From JADJPL01 sp964607915 (GTDB lineage: Bacteria > Bacteroidota > Bacteroidia > Chitinophagales > Saprospiraceae): a stretch of DNA of 23,553 nucleotides. Positions within the stretch are counted from its first letter, which is position 1. Each line of letters starts with the position of its first letter. Below the pieces are notes generated by a model that saw only the letters and a list, made by a program, of their open reading frames with translations, made no database searches and was not told where the DNA came from. The stretch spans positions 1 through 23,553 of the forward strand of contig CAZSMU010000048.1 of the NCBI GenBank assembly GCA_964607915.1. Direction: 5' to 3'. Made by a program: the position numbers and the translations under genes. Positions 7,062 through 15,800 of the stretch are shown in pieces.

Positions 7062-8519
7062 TCAGGCGATGATACCTGGTACGATTTTTCCGGCAATATC
7101 GGTCAGGCGATAGCGCCTGCCCAGGTGTTTATAGGTTAGTTTTTCGTGATCCAGGCCCATGAGGTGCAGCACAGTGGCATGAAAATCATGTACGTGTACA
7201 GGGTTTTCGGTGATGTTGTATCCGAACTCGTCGGTTTCTCCGTAGGTGATGCCCGGCTTCACCCCACCACCGGCCATCCAGATGGAGAAGCAGCGCGGAT
7301 GGTGGTCCCGCCCATAATTGTCGGCGGAGAATGTTCCCTGGCAATAGTTGGTACGGCCAAATTCTCCGCCCCAAATCACCAGGGTCTCATCGAGCAGACC
7401 GCGCTGTTTGAGATCCTGCACCAGCGCTGCCGAGGCGCGGTCCACGTCTCTGGCCTGGCCCATGAACTCTCCGATCAGGTTGCCGTGGTGATCCCATCCC
7501 TGGTGGTAAAGCTGTACGAAACGCACCCCCGACTCCGACAAGCGGCGGGCGAGCAGGCAGTTGGCGGCGTAGGTACCCGGGACCATACAATCCGGGCCGT
7601 ACATGTTCACGATATAGTCGGGTTCTTTGCTCAAGTCCATCATTTCCGGTACAGCGGTCTGCATGCGGTACGCCATTTCGTACTGCTGTACGCGCGACTG
7701 GATTTCCGGATCGCCGAATTCCCTGTAATTTGACTCGTTGAGTTCGGCGAGATGGTCGAGCATGCTGCGGCGGGTTTTATCATTGACGCCCTGTGGGTTC
7801 TCCAGATAGAGGATAGGTTCGTCGCTGTTGCTGAACTGTACGCCCTGGTGTACGCTGTCGAGGAACCCGTTGGTCCAGAGTTTGGAATACACTCCTTGCC
7901 CGTTTCCTTTTCCGCGGGAGAGCAGGACGCAATAAGCGGGTAAGTTTTGGTTTTCGCTGCCCAGGCCATAGCTCAGCCAGGCGCCCATACTGGGGCGGTT
8001 GCCCTGCTGGGCGCCCGTCTGGAAGAACGTCAGCGCGGGGTCGTGGTTGATGGCTTCGGTGTGCATGGACTTGACCACGCAGATATCATCGGCAATTTTG
8101 GCGATATTGGGGAAAAGTTCGCTGATCCAGGTCCCGTTTTTACCATATTGCTGAAAGCCAAAGCGGGAGCCCACCAGAGGGAAGCGCTCCTGGTTGGCGG
8201 TCATACCAGTAAGGCGTTGACCGCCGCGAATGGATTCCGGCAGATCCTCACCGGCCATTTTGTTCAGCAGAGGCTTATAGTCGAAGCTCTCCAATTGGGA
8301 AGGAGCGCCGTTTTGGAATAGATAGATAACCCGTTTAGCTTTGGGGGCAAAGTGCGGCAATCTAGCCATTATAGCCTGTTCCAGGCCTTCTTCGCCCGAG
8401 GAAAACAAGTCGCGTGTCAACAGGGAGCCGAGAGCGGCGGCTCCTACACCGATGCTCAACTTTCCCAGAAAATGCCTCCGGGTCAGGTGAAACTGTTGCT
8501 CCATGAATGGATTAGCCAT
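7062..8519 (-). CDS. DUF1501 family protein with Tat signal
   Basis: DUF1501 proteins are exported and related in fold to the alkaline phosphatase/sulfatase superfamily; no activity is established for this group. The chosen ATG at 8519 gives 485 residues and lies five bases after the stop of the upstream gene. A longer in-frame version would add 73 residues overlapping that gene and bury the signal. The start reveals a Tat signal, TRRHFLGK (residues 13-20), followed by a hydrophobic segment with VGAAALGSLL. Family hallmarks are present: FQNGAPSQLESFDYKP, HDPALTFFQTG, YHQGWDHHGNL, WGGEFGRT and GRDHHPRCFS. DUF1501 and DUF1549/DUF1553 genes are habitually paired, as here. Tat export suggests a folded, perhaps metal-containing, product. 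Confidence 0.92.
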   Translation of the reverse strand: MANPFMEQQFHLTRRHFLGKLSIGVGAAALGSLLTRDLFSSGEEGLEQAIMARLPHFAPKAKRVIYLFQNGAPSQLESFDYKPLLNKMAGEDLPESIRGGQRLTGMTANQERFPLVGSRFGFQQYGKNGTWISELFPNIAKIADDICVVKSMHTEAINHDPALTFFQTGAQQGNRPSMGAWLSYGLGSENQNLPAYCVLLSRGKGNGQGVYSKLWTNGFLDSVHQGVQFSNSDEPILYLENPQGVNDKTRRSMLDHLAELNESNYREFGDPEIQSRVQQYEMAYRMQTAVPEMMDLSKEPDYIVNMYGPDCMVPGTYAANCLLARRLSESGVRFVQLYHQGWDHHGNLIGEFMGQARDVDRASAALVQDLKQRGLLDETLVIWGGEFGRTNYCQGTFSADNYGRDHHPRCFSIWMAGGGVKPGITYGETDEFGYNITENPVHVHDFHATVLHLMGLDHEKLTYKHLGRRYRLTDIAGKIVPGIIA

Positions 8520-8524
8520 GGCAA

Positions 8525-10843
8525 TTATGTTTTTGTAATAGATTCTTCCAGGTTGTAAATCGTCAGGATAGCCAGGGTCAGGGCGGCAGCTTTTGCAGGC
8601 TCTACGCCCTTCACATGCGGATATTCCCCCTGGTTGAGGATTTGCCTGGCCCGCGCTTGGTCTTTGGCGAAATCCCGTTCTTGTTCGCGATACAGGTTGA
8701 GCAAACGGCTGATTTCCTTTCGGCTGATTTCGCGGCATACGATACTTCGGAACGCGTGACGGATTGCCTTCTCGGGATCGTATTTTTTGGACAGCAGGCG
8801 CTCCGAGAACACCCGGGCCGATTCATTGACCATAGGGTCGTTCAGCAGGATCAGTGCCTGGAGAGGGGTGTTGGTACGCGGGCGGCCTACTTCGCACTGG
8901 TCGCGCGTGGAGGCGTCGAAGGTCAGCATACCGGGCGGCGGTGCGGTGCGCTTGATAAAGTGATACAGCCCGCGGCGGTACAACGCCTCACCATGGTCTT
9001 GCACATAGGTAGCGAGTTGCCCCCGCCCCGAAGTCGTTGCTTCCCAGATACCTTCCGGTTGGTAGGGCTTCACACTCGGCCCTCCTATCTCCGGCACCAA
9101 TAGTCCGGAAGAAGAGAGCACCAGGTCTTTGACCAGTTCTGCAGAAAGCCGCAGGCGGGGGGCACGGGATAAGTAGATATTTTCCGGATCTTTTTTCAAA
9201 TGGTCGGAAGTCAGCTCTGCGCTCTGCCGATAGGTTGCCGAGTGGACGATTTGCCCTACCAGACGCTTGATATCCCAGCCGTGTTCCATAAAATCCACTG
9301 CCAGCCAATCCAGGAGCTCGGGATGGGAAGGGAGGTCCCCCTGGAATCCAAAGTCTCCGGACGTTTTGACCAGGCCTCGTCCGAAGAAACTCTCCCAGAC
9401 TCGGTTCACATATACACGGGCAGTCAGCGGGTTTTTGGGGTCAAACAACCAGGCCGCTAGATCGGCTCGGTTGGCAGGTCTTTTTTGGCTATCCTGGATG
9501 AAGATGGCGGACGGCATTCCCATGGTCACTTCGCGGTCGGGCTGGTCGTACGCTCCACGACGCAGGATATGCGTAGGCCGCGGTTTGGCGACATCTTTCA
9601 TCACCATTACCTTTACTGGCGTCGTATCCTTGAGGTTGATAAATCGCAGGTATTCCTCGACCTCTTCCGGTTGGATTTCGATAGCAGGGGGATCGGCCAA
9701 AGAAGCCAGACTAATATCGCCCTGGTAGCCTTTTTCGTCCACCTGATTGAAAAAAGCATAGGTTTGGTAGTATGATTCCTGCGACAGGGGATCGTATTTA
9801 TGGTCGTGGCACTTAGCGCACTCAAACGTAAGTCCCAGAAAAGCTTTTCCGAAGGTATTGGTTCGGTCGCTCACGTATTCCACGCGGTATTCTTCATCAA
9901 TAACCCCGCCTTCCTGGGTGATTTTGTGGTTTCGGTTAAAGCCGGTAGCCAGGATTGCCTCCTTGTTTTCGGGGGCCAGCCAATCGCCTGCGAGTTGCCA
10001 GGATACAAATTTTTTGTAGGAATAATTTTTATTGAACGCGTGGATTACCCAGTCGCGCCAGGGCCACATCGTGCGCAGGCCATCATCCTGATATCCGTGG
10101 CTGTCGGCGTATCGGGCGAGGTCCATCCAGGCGATGGCCATCTTTTCCCCGTAGTGCGGGGAGGCCAGTAGTTCACGAACTATTTTCCGGTAGCTCCGGG
10201 GGCTAGGGTCTTTCAAAAAGCGCTCCTGAAGGGCTATGCCCGGAGGAAGTCCAGTGATATCCAGGGAAATGCGCTTCAAGAGTCGTTCGGGATCGGCAGG
10301 GCCGGAGGGTTTTAAGCCCTGGCCTTCCATTTTGGACAAAATGAAATAATCAATTTCATTGAGGGGCCATTTTTTGTTCTCTACTTCAGGGACAGGCCGT
10401 TTGACGGGGGGCACAAAGGCCCAGTGCGGCTTGTACACCGCACCCTGGTCTATCCATTTACCGATACGCAGTACCTCGTCCGGGGTGAGTTCCAGTTTAA
10501 ATGAGGGGGGGGGCATGACCAAATCCGGATCCTCGCTGGTGATGCGTTTCCACACCGCTGATTTCTCTTTGTCGCCTGGCCGGACGGCATGCCATTTCGG
10601 GTTGTCTTTTAGCGCTGCATACGCACTGTCGGCGATATCCAGGCGAAGGCCGGCTTCCCGTGCTTTGGCATCCGGGCCATGACAGGCAAAGCATTTATCT
10701 GATAAGATGGGCCGGATGTGGATGTTATAGTCCATCGCTTCATCCGGCACGCCGGATTTCCCGGCAGGCCCTCTCCAAATCCAGGCACCGGCCAGTGCGG
10801 CAAACACCAGCAGGGATAGGTAAGCAAAACGAGATTTGCGCAT
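8525..10843 (-). CDS. PSCyt1-DUF1549-DUF1553 multidomain cytochrome protein
   Basis: This 772-residue exported protein is of the planctomycete cytochrome type. From the ATG at 10843 it begins with MRKSRF and a hydrophobic stretch to residue 23, probably a membrane anchor or signal peptide. The PSCyt1 domain has heme motif CFACH at 51-55 and MPPP near 110. The DUF1549 domain starts at about 160 and includes the conserved CAKCHDHKYDP segment, giving a second CxxCH. The DUF1553 domain occupies about the last 300 residues (VNRVWESFFGRGLVKTSGDFG, HSATYRQS, NTPLQALILLNDP). An upstream ATG at 10897 would add 18 residues translated from a palindrome and spoil the signal peptide, so I reject it. It is the first gene of the operon with the DUF1501 protein and the membrane cytochrome. 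The enzymatic role is unknown. Confidence 0.92.
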   Translation of the reverse strand: MRKSRFAYLSLLVFAALAGAWIWRGPAGKSGVPDEAMDYNIHIRPILSDKCFACHGPDAKAREAGLRLDIADSAYAALKDNPKWHAVRPGDKEKSAVWKRITSEDPDLVMPPPSFKLELTPDEVLRIGKWIDQGAVYKPHWAFVPPVKRPVPEVENKKWPLNEIDYFILSKMEGQGLKPSGPADPERLLKRISLDITGLPPGIALQERFLKDPSPRSYRKIVRELLASPHYGEKMAIAWMDLARYADSHGYQDDGLRTMWPWRDWVIHAFNKNYSYKKFVSWQLAGDWLAPENKEAILATGFNRNHKITQEGGVIDEEYRVEYVSDRTNTFGKAFLGLTFECAKCHDHKYDPLSQESYYQTYAFFNQVDEKGYQGDISLASLADPPAIEIQPEEVEEYLRFINLKDTTPVKVMVMKDVAKPRPTHILRRGAYDQPDREVTMGMPSAIFIQDSQKRPANRADLAAWLFDPKNPLTARVYVNRVWESFFGRGLVKTSGDFGFQGDLPSHPELLDWLAVDFMEHGWDIKRLVGQIVHSATYRQSAELTSDHLKKDPENIYLSRAPRLRLSAELVKDLVLSSSGLLVPEIGGPSVKPYQPEGIWEATTSGRGQLATYVQDHGEALYRRGLYHFIKRTAPPPGMLTFDASTRDQCEVGRPRTNTPLQALILLNDPMVNESARVFSERLLSKKYDPEKAIRHAFRSIVCREISRKEISRLLNLYREQERDFAKDQARARQILNQGEYPHVKGVEPAKAAALTLAILTIYNLEESITKT

Positions 10844-10864
10844 AGTCAAAATTTTCTTTTCTGC

Positions 10865-10885
10865 TTCTTTTGCCAGGCAAAAGAA
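10865..10885 (-). repeat. Perfect 10-bp inverted repeat in the leader of the DUF1549/DUF1553 gene
   Basis: TTCTTTTGCC (10865-10874) and GGCAAAAGAA (10876-10885) are perfect complements around one central A. The palindrome lies 21 bases upstream of the chosen start codon at 10843, in the 116-base gap after rsmI. Purine- and pyrimidine-rich flanks extend the symmetry loosely. It is too AT-rich and has no T-run in the right place for a good terminator. It may be an operator, a leader hairpin or a dispersed palindromic repeat. Confidence 0.6.
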
Positions 10886-10933
10886 AAGCATGCGCAAATT
10901 CGCAAAAATTTATTTTATATTTAAGAAAAGTAT

Positions 10934-10951
10934 AGCGCAATTCTATGCGCT
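10934..10951 (-). terminator. Weak hairpin after rsmI, possible terminator
   Basis: On the minus strand, nine bases after the rsmI stop codon, AGCGCA and TGCGCT form a 6-bp stem with a six-base loop. It is followed by the moderately T-rich run ATACTTTTCTT. The stem is short, so termination may be partial. It is the only candidate separating the pssA-purS-rsmI operon from the cytochrome operon downstream. Confidence 0.4.
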
Positions 10952-10959
10952 TACCGGCA

Positions 10960-11628
10960 CTATGCCTGACCTACCACAATGACGATTTCCCCGCGCACTT
11001 TATCGGGATGGAGGGTATAATACGCGGAGAGCTCCGATAGGCTGCCGCGCTGGATTTCCTCGTGGCGCTTGCTCAGCTCCCGGCATACACACGCCGGGCG
11101 CTCCGTACCACAAAAAGCAGCCAGTTCTTCGAGGCACTTTAATAAACGGTGGGGGGATTCGTACAAAACAAAGGTATGTGGTAATGCCGACAGGTATTTC
11201 AAGCGGGTCTGCCGACCTTTTTTATGAGGAAGAAAGCCCTCAAAGTGGAAGCGGTCACAGGGCAGGCCCGAAACGACGAGGGCAGGAATCAAAGCGCTGG
11301 GGCCGGGAAGGCACTCCACCGGAAGATTCGCTTGTACACAGGCGCGCACCAAGAGAAAGCCCGGGTCAGAAATACCCGGTGTGCCCGCATCGCTCACCAA
11401 TGCCATGCGCTGCCCCTTCTGCAAAGCCTGGATAAAATGAGCCGTGACGTGGTGTTCGTTATGGGCATGAAAAGCCTTCAGCGGGGTCTCAATCCCATAG
11501 TGGTCCAACAGTACCCGGGAAGTGCGCGTATCCTCCGCGAGGACTACATCTACTTCTCTCAGCACGCGGATGGCGCGCAACGTGATATCCTCCAGGTTGC
11601 CAATAGGCGTAGGGATTAGATAGAGCAT
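10960..11628 (-). CDS. rsmI: 16S rRNA (cytidine(1402)-2'-O)-methyltransferase
   Basis: RsmI methylates the 2'-OH of C1402 in the decoding centre of 16S rRNA with S-adenosylmethionine. The 222-residue protein has the family signatures: YLIPTPIGNLEDIT at the start, AEDTRTSRVLL (31-41), the SAM-site loop SDAGTPGISDPG (79-90), CLPGPSALIPALVVSGLP and the RELSKRHEE region. It covers the tetrapyrrole-methylase-like core and ends with GEIVIVVG, so it lacks the extra C-terminal domain that brings the E. coli enzyme to about 286 residues; such short forms are common. It is the last gene of the pssA-purS-rsmI operon, 21 bases after purS. Confidence 0.94.
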   Translation of the reverse strand: MLYLIPTPIGNLEDITLRAIRVLREVDVVLAEDTRTSRVLLDHYGIETPLKAFHAHNEHHVTAHFIQALQKGQRMALVSDAGTPGISDPGFLLVRACVQANLPVECLPGPSALIPALVVSGLPCDRFHFEGFLPHKKGRQTRLKYLSALPHTFVLYESPHRLLKCLEELAAFCGTERPACVCRELSKRHEEIQRGSLSELSAYYTLHPDKVRGEIVIVVGQA

Positions 11629-11641
11629 GCGCCGTGGGGTT

Positions 11642-11661
11642 GCACTGGATTAGTCCAGTGC
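11642..11661 (-). promoter_or_regulatory. Perfect 8-bp hairpin with the purS stop codon in its loop
   Basis: GCACTGGA (11642-11649) and TCCAGTGC (11654-11661) are perfect complements. On the minus strand the four-base loop reads CTAA, and its TAA is the stop codon of purS. The structure lies 13 bases upstream of the rsmI start. There is no T-run, so it is not an intrinsic terminator. It could affect translational coupling or mRNA stability between purS and rsmI. Confidence 0.5.
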
Positions 11662-11904
11662 CGTCAAGTGAAAGACAAACCCTTCCATGATGGGGTTGGC
11701 CAGTAGCTTCTTGCAGGCCGTTTCCGTTTTTTCCCTCGCTTCCTGCTCGTCCTCTGCCTCCAGGGTCAGCACGATATGCTTCCCGATGCGTACGTCCTCT
11801 ACCCCCGATACCTGGATGAAAGCCAGGTTGTTGGCAACGGTTTTTCCCTGGGGATCCAGCAACTCCTTGTGCGGCATCACGTCAATGGCGGCTATGAATT
11901 TCAT
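11650..11904 (-). CDS. purS: Phosphoribosylformylglycinamidine synthase subunit PurS
   Basis: PurS is the small structural subunit of the three-part FGAR amidotransferase (PurL-PurQ-PurS), step four of purine synthesis. It bridges PurL and PurQ and helps ammonia transfer. From the ATG at 11904 the product has 84 residues, the normal family length. It shows the PurS pattern: MKFIAAIDVMPHKELLDPQGKTV, then VEDVRIGKHIVLTLEA, and a C-terminal helix with CKKLLANPIMEGFVF. This ATG overlaps the pssA stop in an ATGA arrangement, which decides the start; the upstream ATG at 11925 would add MEKKKFY and overlap pssA more. Its presence implies a small PurL and a separate PurQ elsewhere in the genome. Confidence 0.92.
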   Translation of the reverse strand: MKFIAAIDVMPHKELLDPQGKTVANNLAFIQVSGVEDVRIGKHIVLTLEAEDEQEAREKTETACKKLLANPIMEGFVFHLTALD

Positions 11905-12611
11905 ATAGAATTTTTTCTTTTCCATAAATACAGCCCGACAGACAGGCCTACATACATCGAAATAATCCCTGCAAAAGCCACGCCTTTGAAGAGAAAAAGC
12001 AAGACCAACGATACGAGCACAAAGATATACTTTATCTCATTGCCCACCCATCCGGCACTTTTGAATTTGAGGGAGAACATCGGTACAGGGGCATGCATCA
12101 GCCAGCAAAGAACAGCCACCAGGGCATACAGCACCCAGGGATTGAACCATGCTTCCAGGATTCCTTTTTCATACGCCAACAATAAGCCGACGGAAAACAG
12201 GGTGACCGAAGGGGTAGGCAAGCCGATGAACCCGTGTTGTTGGCGCTCGTCCAGGTTGAACTTTCCCAGGCGCAGCGCCGCAAAAGCACTGAGCACAAAA
12301 GCAGGTAATGCGTGGATGTGCAGCCCTTCCGGCCATGCGCCCCGCGACAGAGATGCCGAAATAAGCCCATAAAAAATCATCCCCGGCACTATTCCAAACG
12401 ATACGACATCCGCCAGCGAATCCAGTTCTTTTCCGAGCGGGGAGCTCACGCCCAACCTGCGGGCCAACGCCCCATCGAAAAAATCGGCCAAAAGGCTGAC
12501 GCCTACCAACCATACTGCAAGGTCGGATTGTCCATAGCTGAGACAAAGAAAAGCAATAGCCCCGGAGATTAGGTTGCCCAAAGTGAGGGCATTGGGAAAA
12601 GCTGCTTTCAT
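11901..12611 (-). CDS. pssA: CDP-diacylglycerol--serine O-phosphatidyltransferase
   Basis: This integral membrane enzyme makes phosphatidylserine, the precursor of phosphatidylethanolamine, from CDP-diacylglycerol and serine. The 236-residue protein has the full CDP-alcohol phosphatidyltransferase motif D43-x2-D46-G47-x2-A50-R51-x8-G60-x3-D64-x3-D68 and about six to eight hydrophobic segments. The opening MKAAFPNALTLGNL and the segment after the motif (VVSFGIVPG) fit the PssA subfamily rather than PgsA. The ATG at 12611 matches the usual family N-terminus; the frame is open to a TTG at 12674, but those 21 extra residues look unrelated. pssA is the first gene of a tight operon and overlaps purS by four bases (ATGA). 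Confidence 0.92.
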   Translation of the reverse strand: MKAAFPNALTLGNLISGAIAFLCLSYGQSDLAVWLVGVSLLADFFDGALARRLGVSSPLGKELDSLADVVSFGIVPGMIFYGLISASLSRGAWPEGLHIHALPAFVLSAFAALRLGKFNLDERQQHGFIGLPTPSVTLFSVGLLLAYEKGILEAWFNPWVLYALVAVLCWLMHAPVPMFSLKFKSAGWVGNEIKYIFVLVSLVLLFLFKGVAFAGIISMYVGLSVGLYLWKRKNSI

Positions 12612-12848
12612 ACCTTTGGTTAAAAAATCATCCAAACTCAACCGCGCACGCAAAAATTGGCCTTTTCCCTGCAAAACAACGTTATTTAAACATCATTTTT
12701 GACGTTTATTTGTAAAATAGTACAGACCTGATTCCCAAGCACAGTTTTTTCTTCATTCGACTGGTGGCCAGGGGCGGCGAAAAGGATATTTTTCCCTCCG
12801 ATGACTTCCCTCACAACCAGTATATTCCTTGCATGCAAAGCGCACACG

Positions 12849-15800
12849 ATGCAGAAAACTACTTATAGAATACCCGTCAAACCCGCCTGGCCTACCAAAT
12901 GGTTCCTAGCCCTGCTCTGCGGGGCTACCCTGGGTTGGTCCACGCAGACCACCGCACAAGCCGTGCAGAACGATGAGTGCAGCAGGGCCATTGCCTTGAC
13001 ACAGGTCGTCAATTTTTGTTCGGCACCGGGCGCATACAGCAACCAAAACGCAACGTTCTCCTCGGTTGCGCGCCCCTCCTGCTTCCCGGACGAGACCAAT
13101 ATCCGAGACGTATGGTTTTCTTTCGTCGCCCGAGCTTCCGATGTTAACGTGTCGGTGGTCGGAAATACCGCGCTTTCCCCGGGGGGTACGCTGACGCGGC
13201 CCCAGCTTGCCATTTACTCCGGCAGCTGTAATGCCCTTACGCAAGTCGCCTGTATCTCCGACGGGTTCAGTATCAACACAGTACAGACCTTCGTCGGTCA
13301 GTTGCGCATCGGGGCAACCTATTACATCCGGGTGGCCGCCCGGGGAGGTGCTTCGGGCACTTTTCAACTCTGCATCAACAATTTCAACCAATCGCCTACT
13401 GCATCCAGCGATTGCCCGACGGCTAACATCCTGTGTACTAAGGCACCTTTCACCGTAGCCTCCGTAAAAGGCGAAGGCAAAGATGCCAACGAAATTGCCG
13501 GAGTCTGTGGACGTATAGGCTGCCAACCCGAAGAAAGCCAGTCCACCTGGTTCCGCTGGACCTGCCAGCAGGCGGGCACGCTCACATTCAAAATAACCCC
13601 CCTAAACCCGGTAGATGATATTGACTTTGTCTTGTATGAACTACCGAGAAACATCAACGATTGCGCCGGCAAACAGGCCGTACGCTGCATGTCAGCCGGG
13701 GAAAACGTAGGGCAGCCCCTCAGCCAGTGGCGCTCTTGTACCGGTGCGACCGGTCTCCGCGACGGGGAACGCGACCAAACGGAATTCTGCGGCTGCGAAG
13801 CTGGCTACAACAACTTCGTCGCTCCACTCGATATGGTCGCGGGCAGGAGCTACGCCTTGGTCATCAACAACTATACGGCTTCCGGGAGCGGTTTCACCCT
13901 GGAGTTTGGCGGAACCGGCACTTTCCTGGGTCCCCAGGCTAATTTTACGATAGACCAGCCCAGTGCCTGCATCGGCAAAGCCGTCACCCTCACGGATTCT
14001 TCCTTCTTTTCAGGCGGTATTGCCCAGTGGGATTGGTTTTTTGGACCCAATGCCACACCGGCCAATACCTCGGGCAAGGGGCCGCATCAGGTCCGCTTTG
14101 ACCGCCCCGGCGACCAAACCGTCGTACTGAATGTGCGTACTTCGGATGGATGCGTAGTCAGCAATGTCAAAACCTTGAATGCCTCCTGTTGTGGCGGGCA
14201 TTTCAGCGCAAATGCCCGCCTGGCAAATCCGCTCTGCCCGGATTCCGCCAGCGGCTCTATTGACCTCCAGGTATCCAGCCTCTATGCCCCTTATCAATTC
14301 AAATGGGCCAGTGGCCAGCAAAGCGAAGACCTCAGCAACCTGACCGCCGGCAGCTTCCAGGTCACTGTGAGCGACCGGGCAACCTGCGACACCGTACTCA
14401 ATTTTTCCTTGAAATCCCCACCGCCTGTCCAGATAGCCACTCAAATCAAAATGCCCACCTGCGCCGGCGGCCAGGATGGGGAGTTGACCGTTCAGGCTAC
14501 CGGCGCTACGCCGCCATTCCGGTACCAGTTTCCGGGCCAGGCTTTCGGGCCCGGAAACAAAGCTACCCGCCTGCCGGTAGGCAACTACCTGGTCGGTATC
14601 CGCGACAGCAACAACTGCCGCTTTGATACGCTGGTGCCTGTCCGGGAACTGGAGTTGGTGCTCGACCCCAATATCGTTTCGGTACAAATGCCCTCCTGCA
14701 TCGGCCTTTCAGATGGGCAAATCGTCGTCAAAATTTCCAATGGGCTACCTCCGTTCCGCTATGACTGGAAAGACGGCAAAGGGTTTCGAAACGAAAATTC
14801 TCTGCTCGAAATCAAAGCCGGGGCCTACTCGGTAGAAGTACTGGACTCCAATCGCTGCCGGGGCAGCTTTATCTTCGACGTAAAAGACTTCCCAAAAATA
14901 GGGCTCCAAATCAACGCCAGGAACCCTCTCTGCTACGGCGGCCTGGACGGCAAAATAGAAGTGCTCGGAACTGGAGGAGCGGGCGGATACCGCTATATAT
15001 GGCAAAACGGGCAGACCCAGCCTAGCCGGGACAATCTGGTATCGGGAACCTACCCTATCCAGGTAAGCGATAAAAACAACTGTTCTCTGGATACCTTTGC
15101 CCTGCTCTCTGACCCACCGGAACTGGCTATTCTCGACATAGATGCTACCGACGTCCTCTGCTTCGGAGAAAAGACCGGCGTGGTGAGCCTGCTCGGTACA
15201 GGAGGAACAGCCCCTTATGCCTACAGTGTCGCCGGATTGGCCTTCCGGGCCGACAATACCTTCCGAAACCTGGAGGCCGGCACCTATGTGGCCAGCGTAC
15301 GGGATGCCAACGGCTGTACCTCCTCCCAAGAAATCCGCATCTCCCAACCGGACCTGCTTTGGGTAGCCGCCGGAGCCGACCAGATCGTAAACCTGGGCGA
15401 ACAAGTAAAGCTGCAAGCCAACCCCAGTCGCCTACCCGTGGTGTTCCAATGGTCACCTGCGGCACAGGTCAACTGTGCCACCTGTGCCGCCCCCACGGCA
15501 CAACCCCTCGAAACCGGTTACTTCACCGTGATCGTCACCGACCCCAATGGGTGTATCGCCACCGATTCCCTGAAAATACTGGTCCAGAAAAACCGCCCGC
15601 TCTTTATCCCCAATACCTTCTCCCCCAATGCCGATGGCTCGAACGATTATTTTACCATCTTTGGCGGCCCCAGCGCACGAAGTATCCGCCTGCTGCGCGT
15701 CTTCGACCGCTGGGGTGAACTCTTATTTGAGGGAAAAGACCTCCCTATCGGCTCCGAACCGCTGGGGTGGGACGGCAACTACAAGGGAGAGGCCCTCCCC

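Noticed and set aside
8520..8738. 73-residue N-terminal extension of the DUF1501 protein
   Set aside because: It overlaps the end of the preceding gene, reads as its shadow, and would bury the clear Tat signal that starts at 8519.
12675..12848. A Bacteroidota promoter in the pssA/SprB divergent gap
   Set aside because: TTTATTTG near 12707 resembles the -7 box but misses the key A and has no correctly spaced -33 element. Promoters must exist here, but I cannot place them.
14010..15416. Antisense frames of 223-225 codons inside the SprB-repeat gene
   Set aside because: The plus-strand frame carries all conserved domains; the antisense frames follow its repeats and have no start context or homology I can see.
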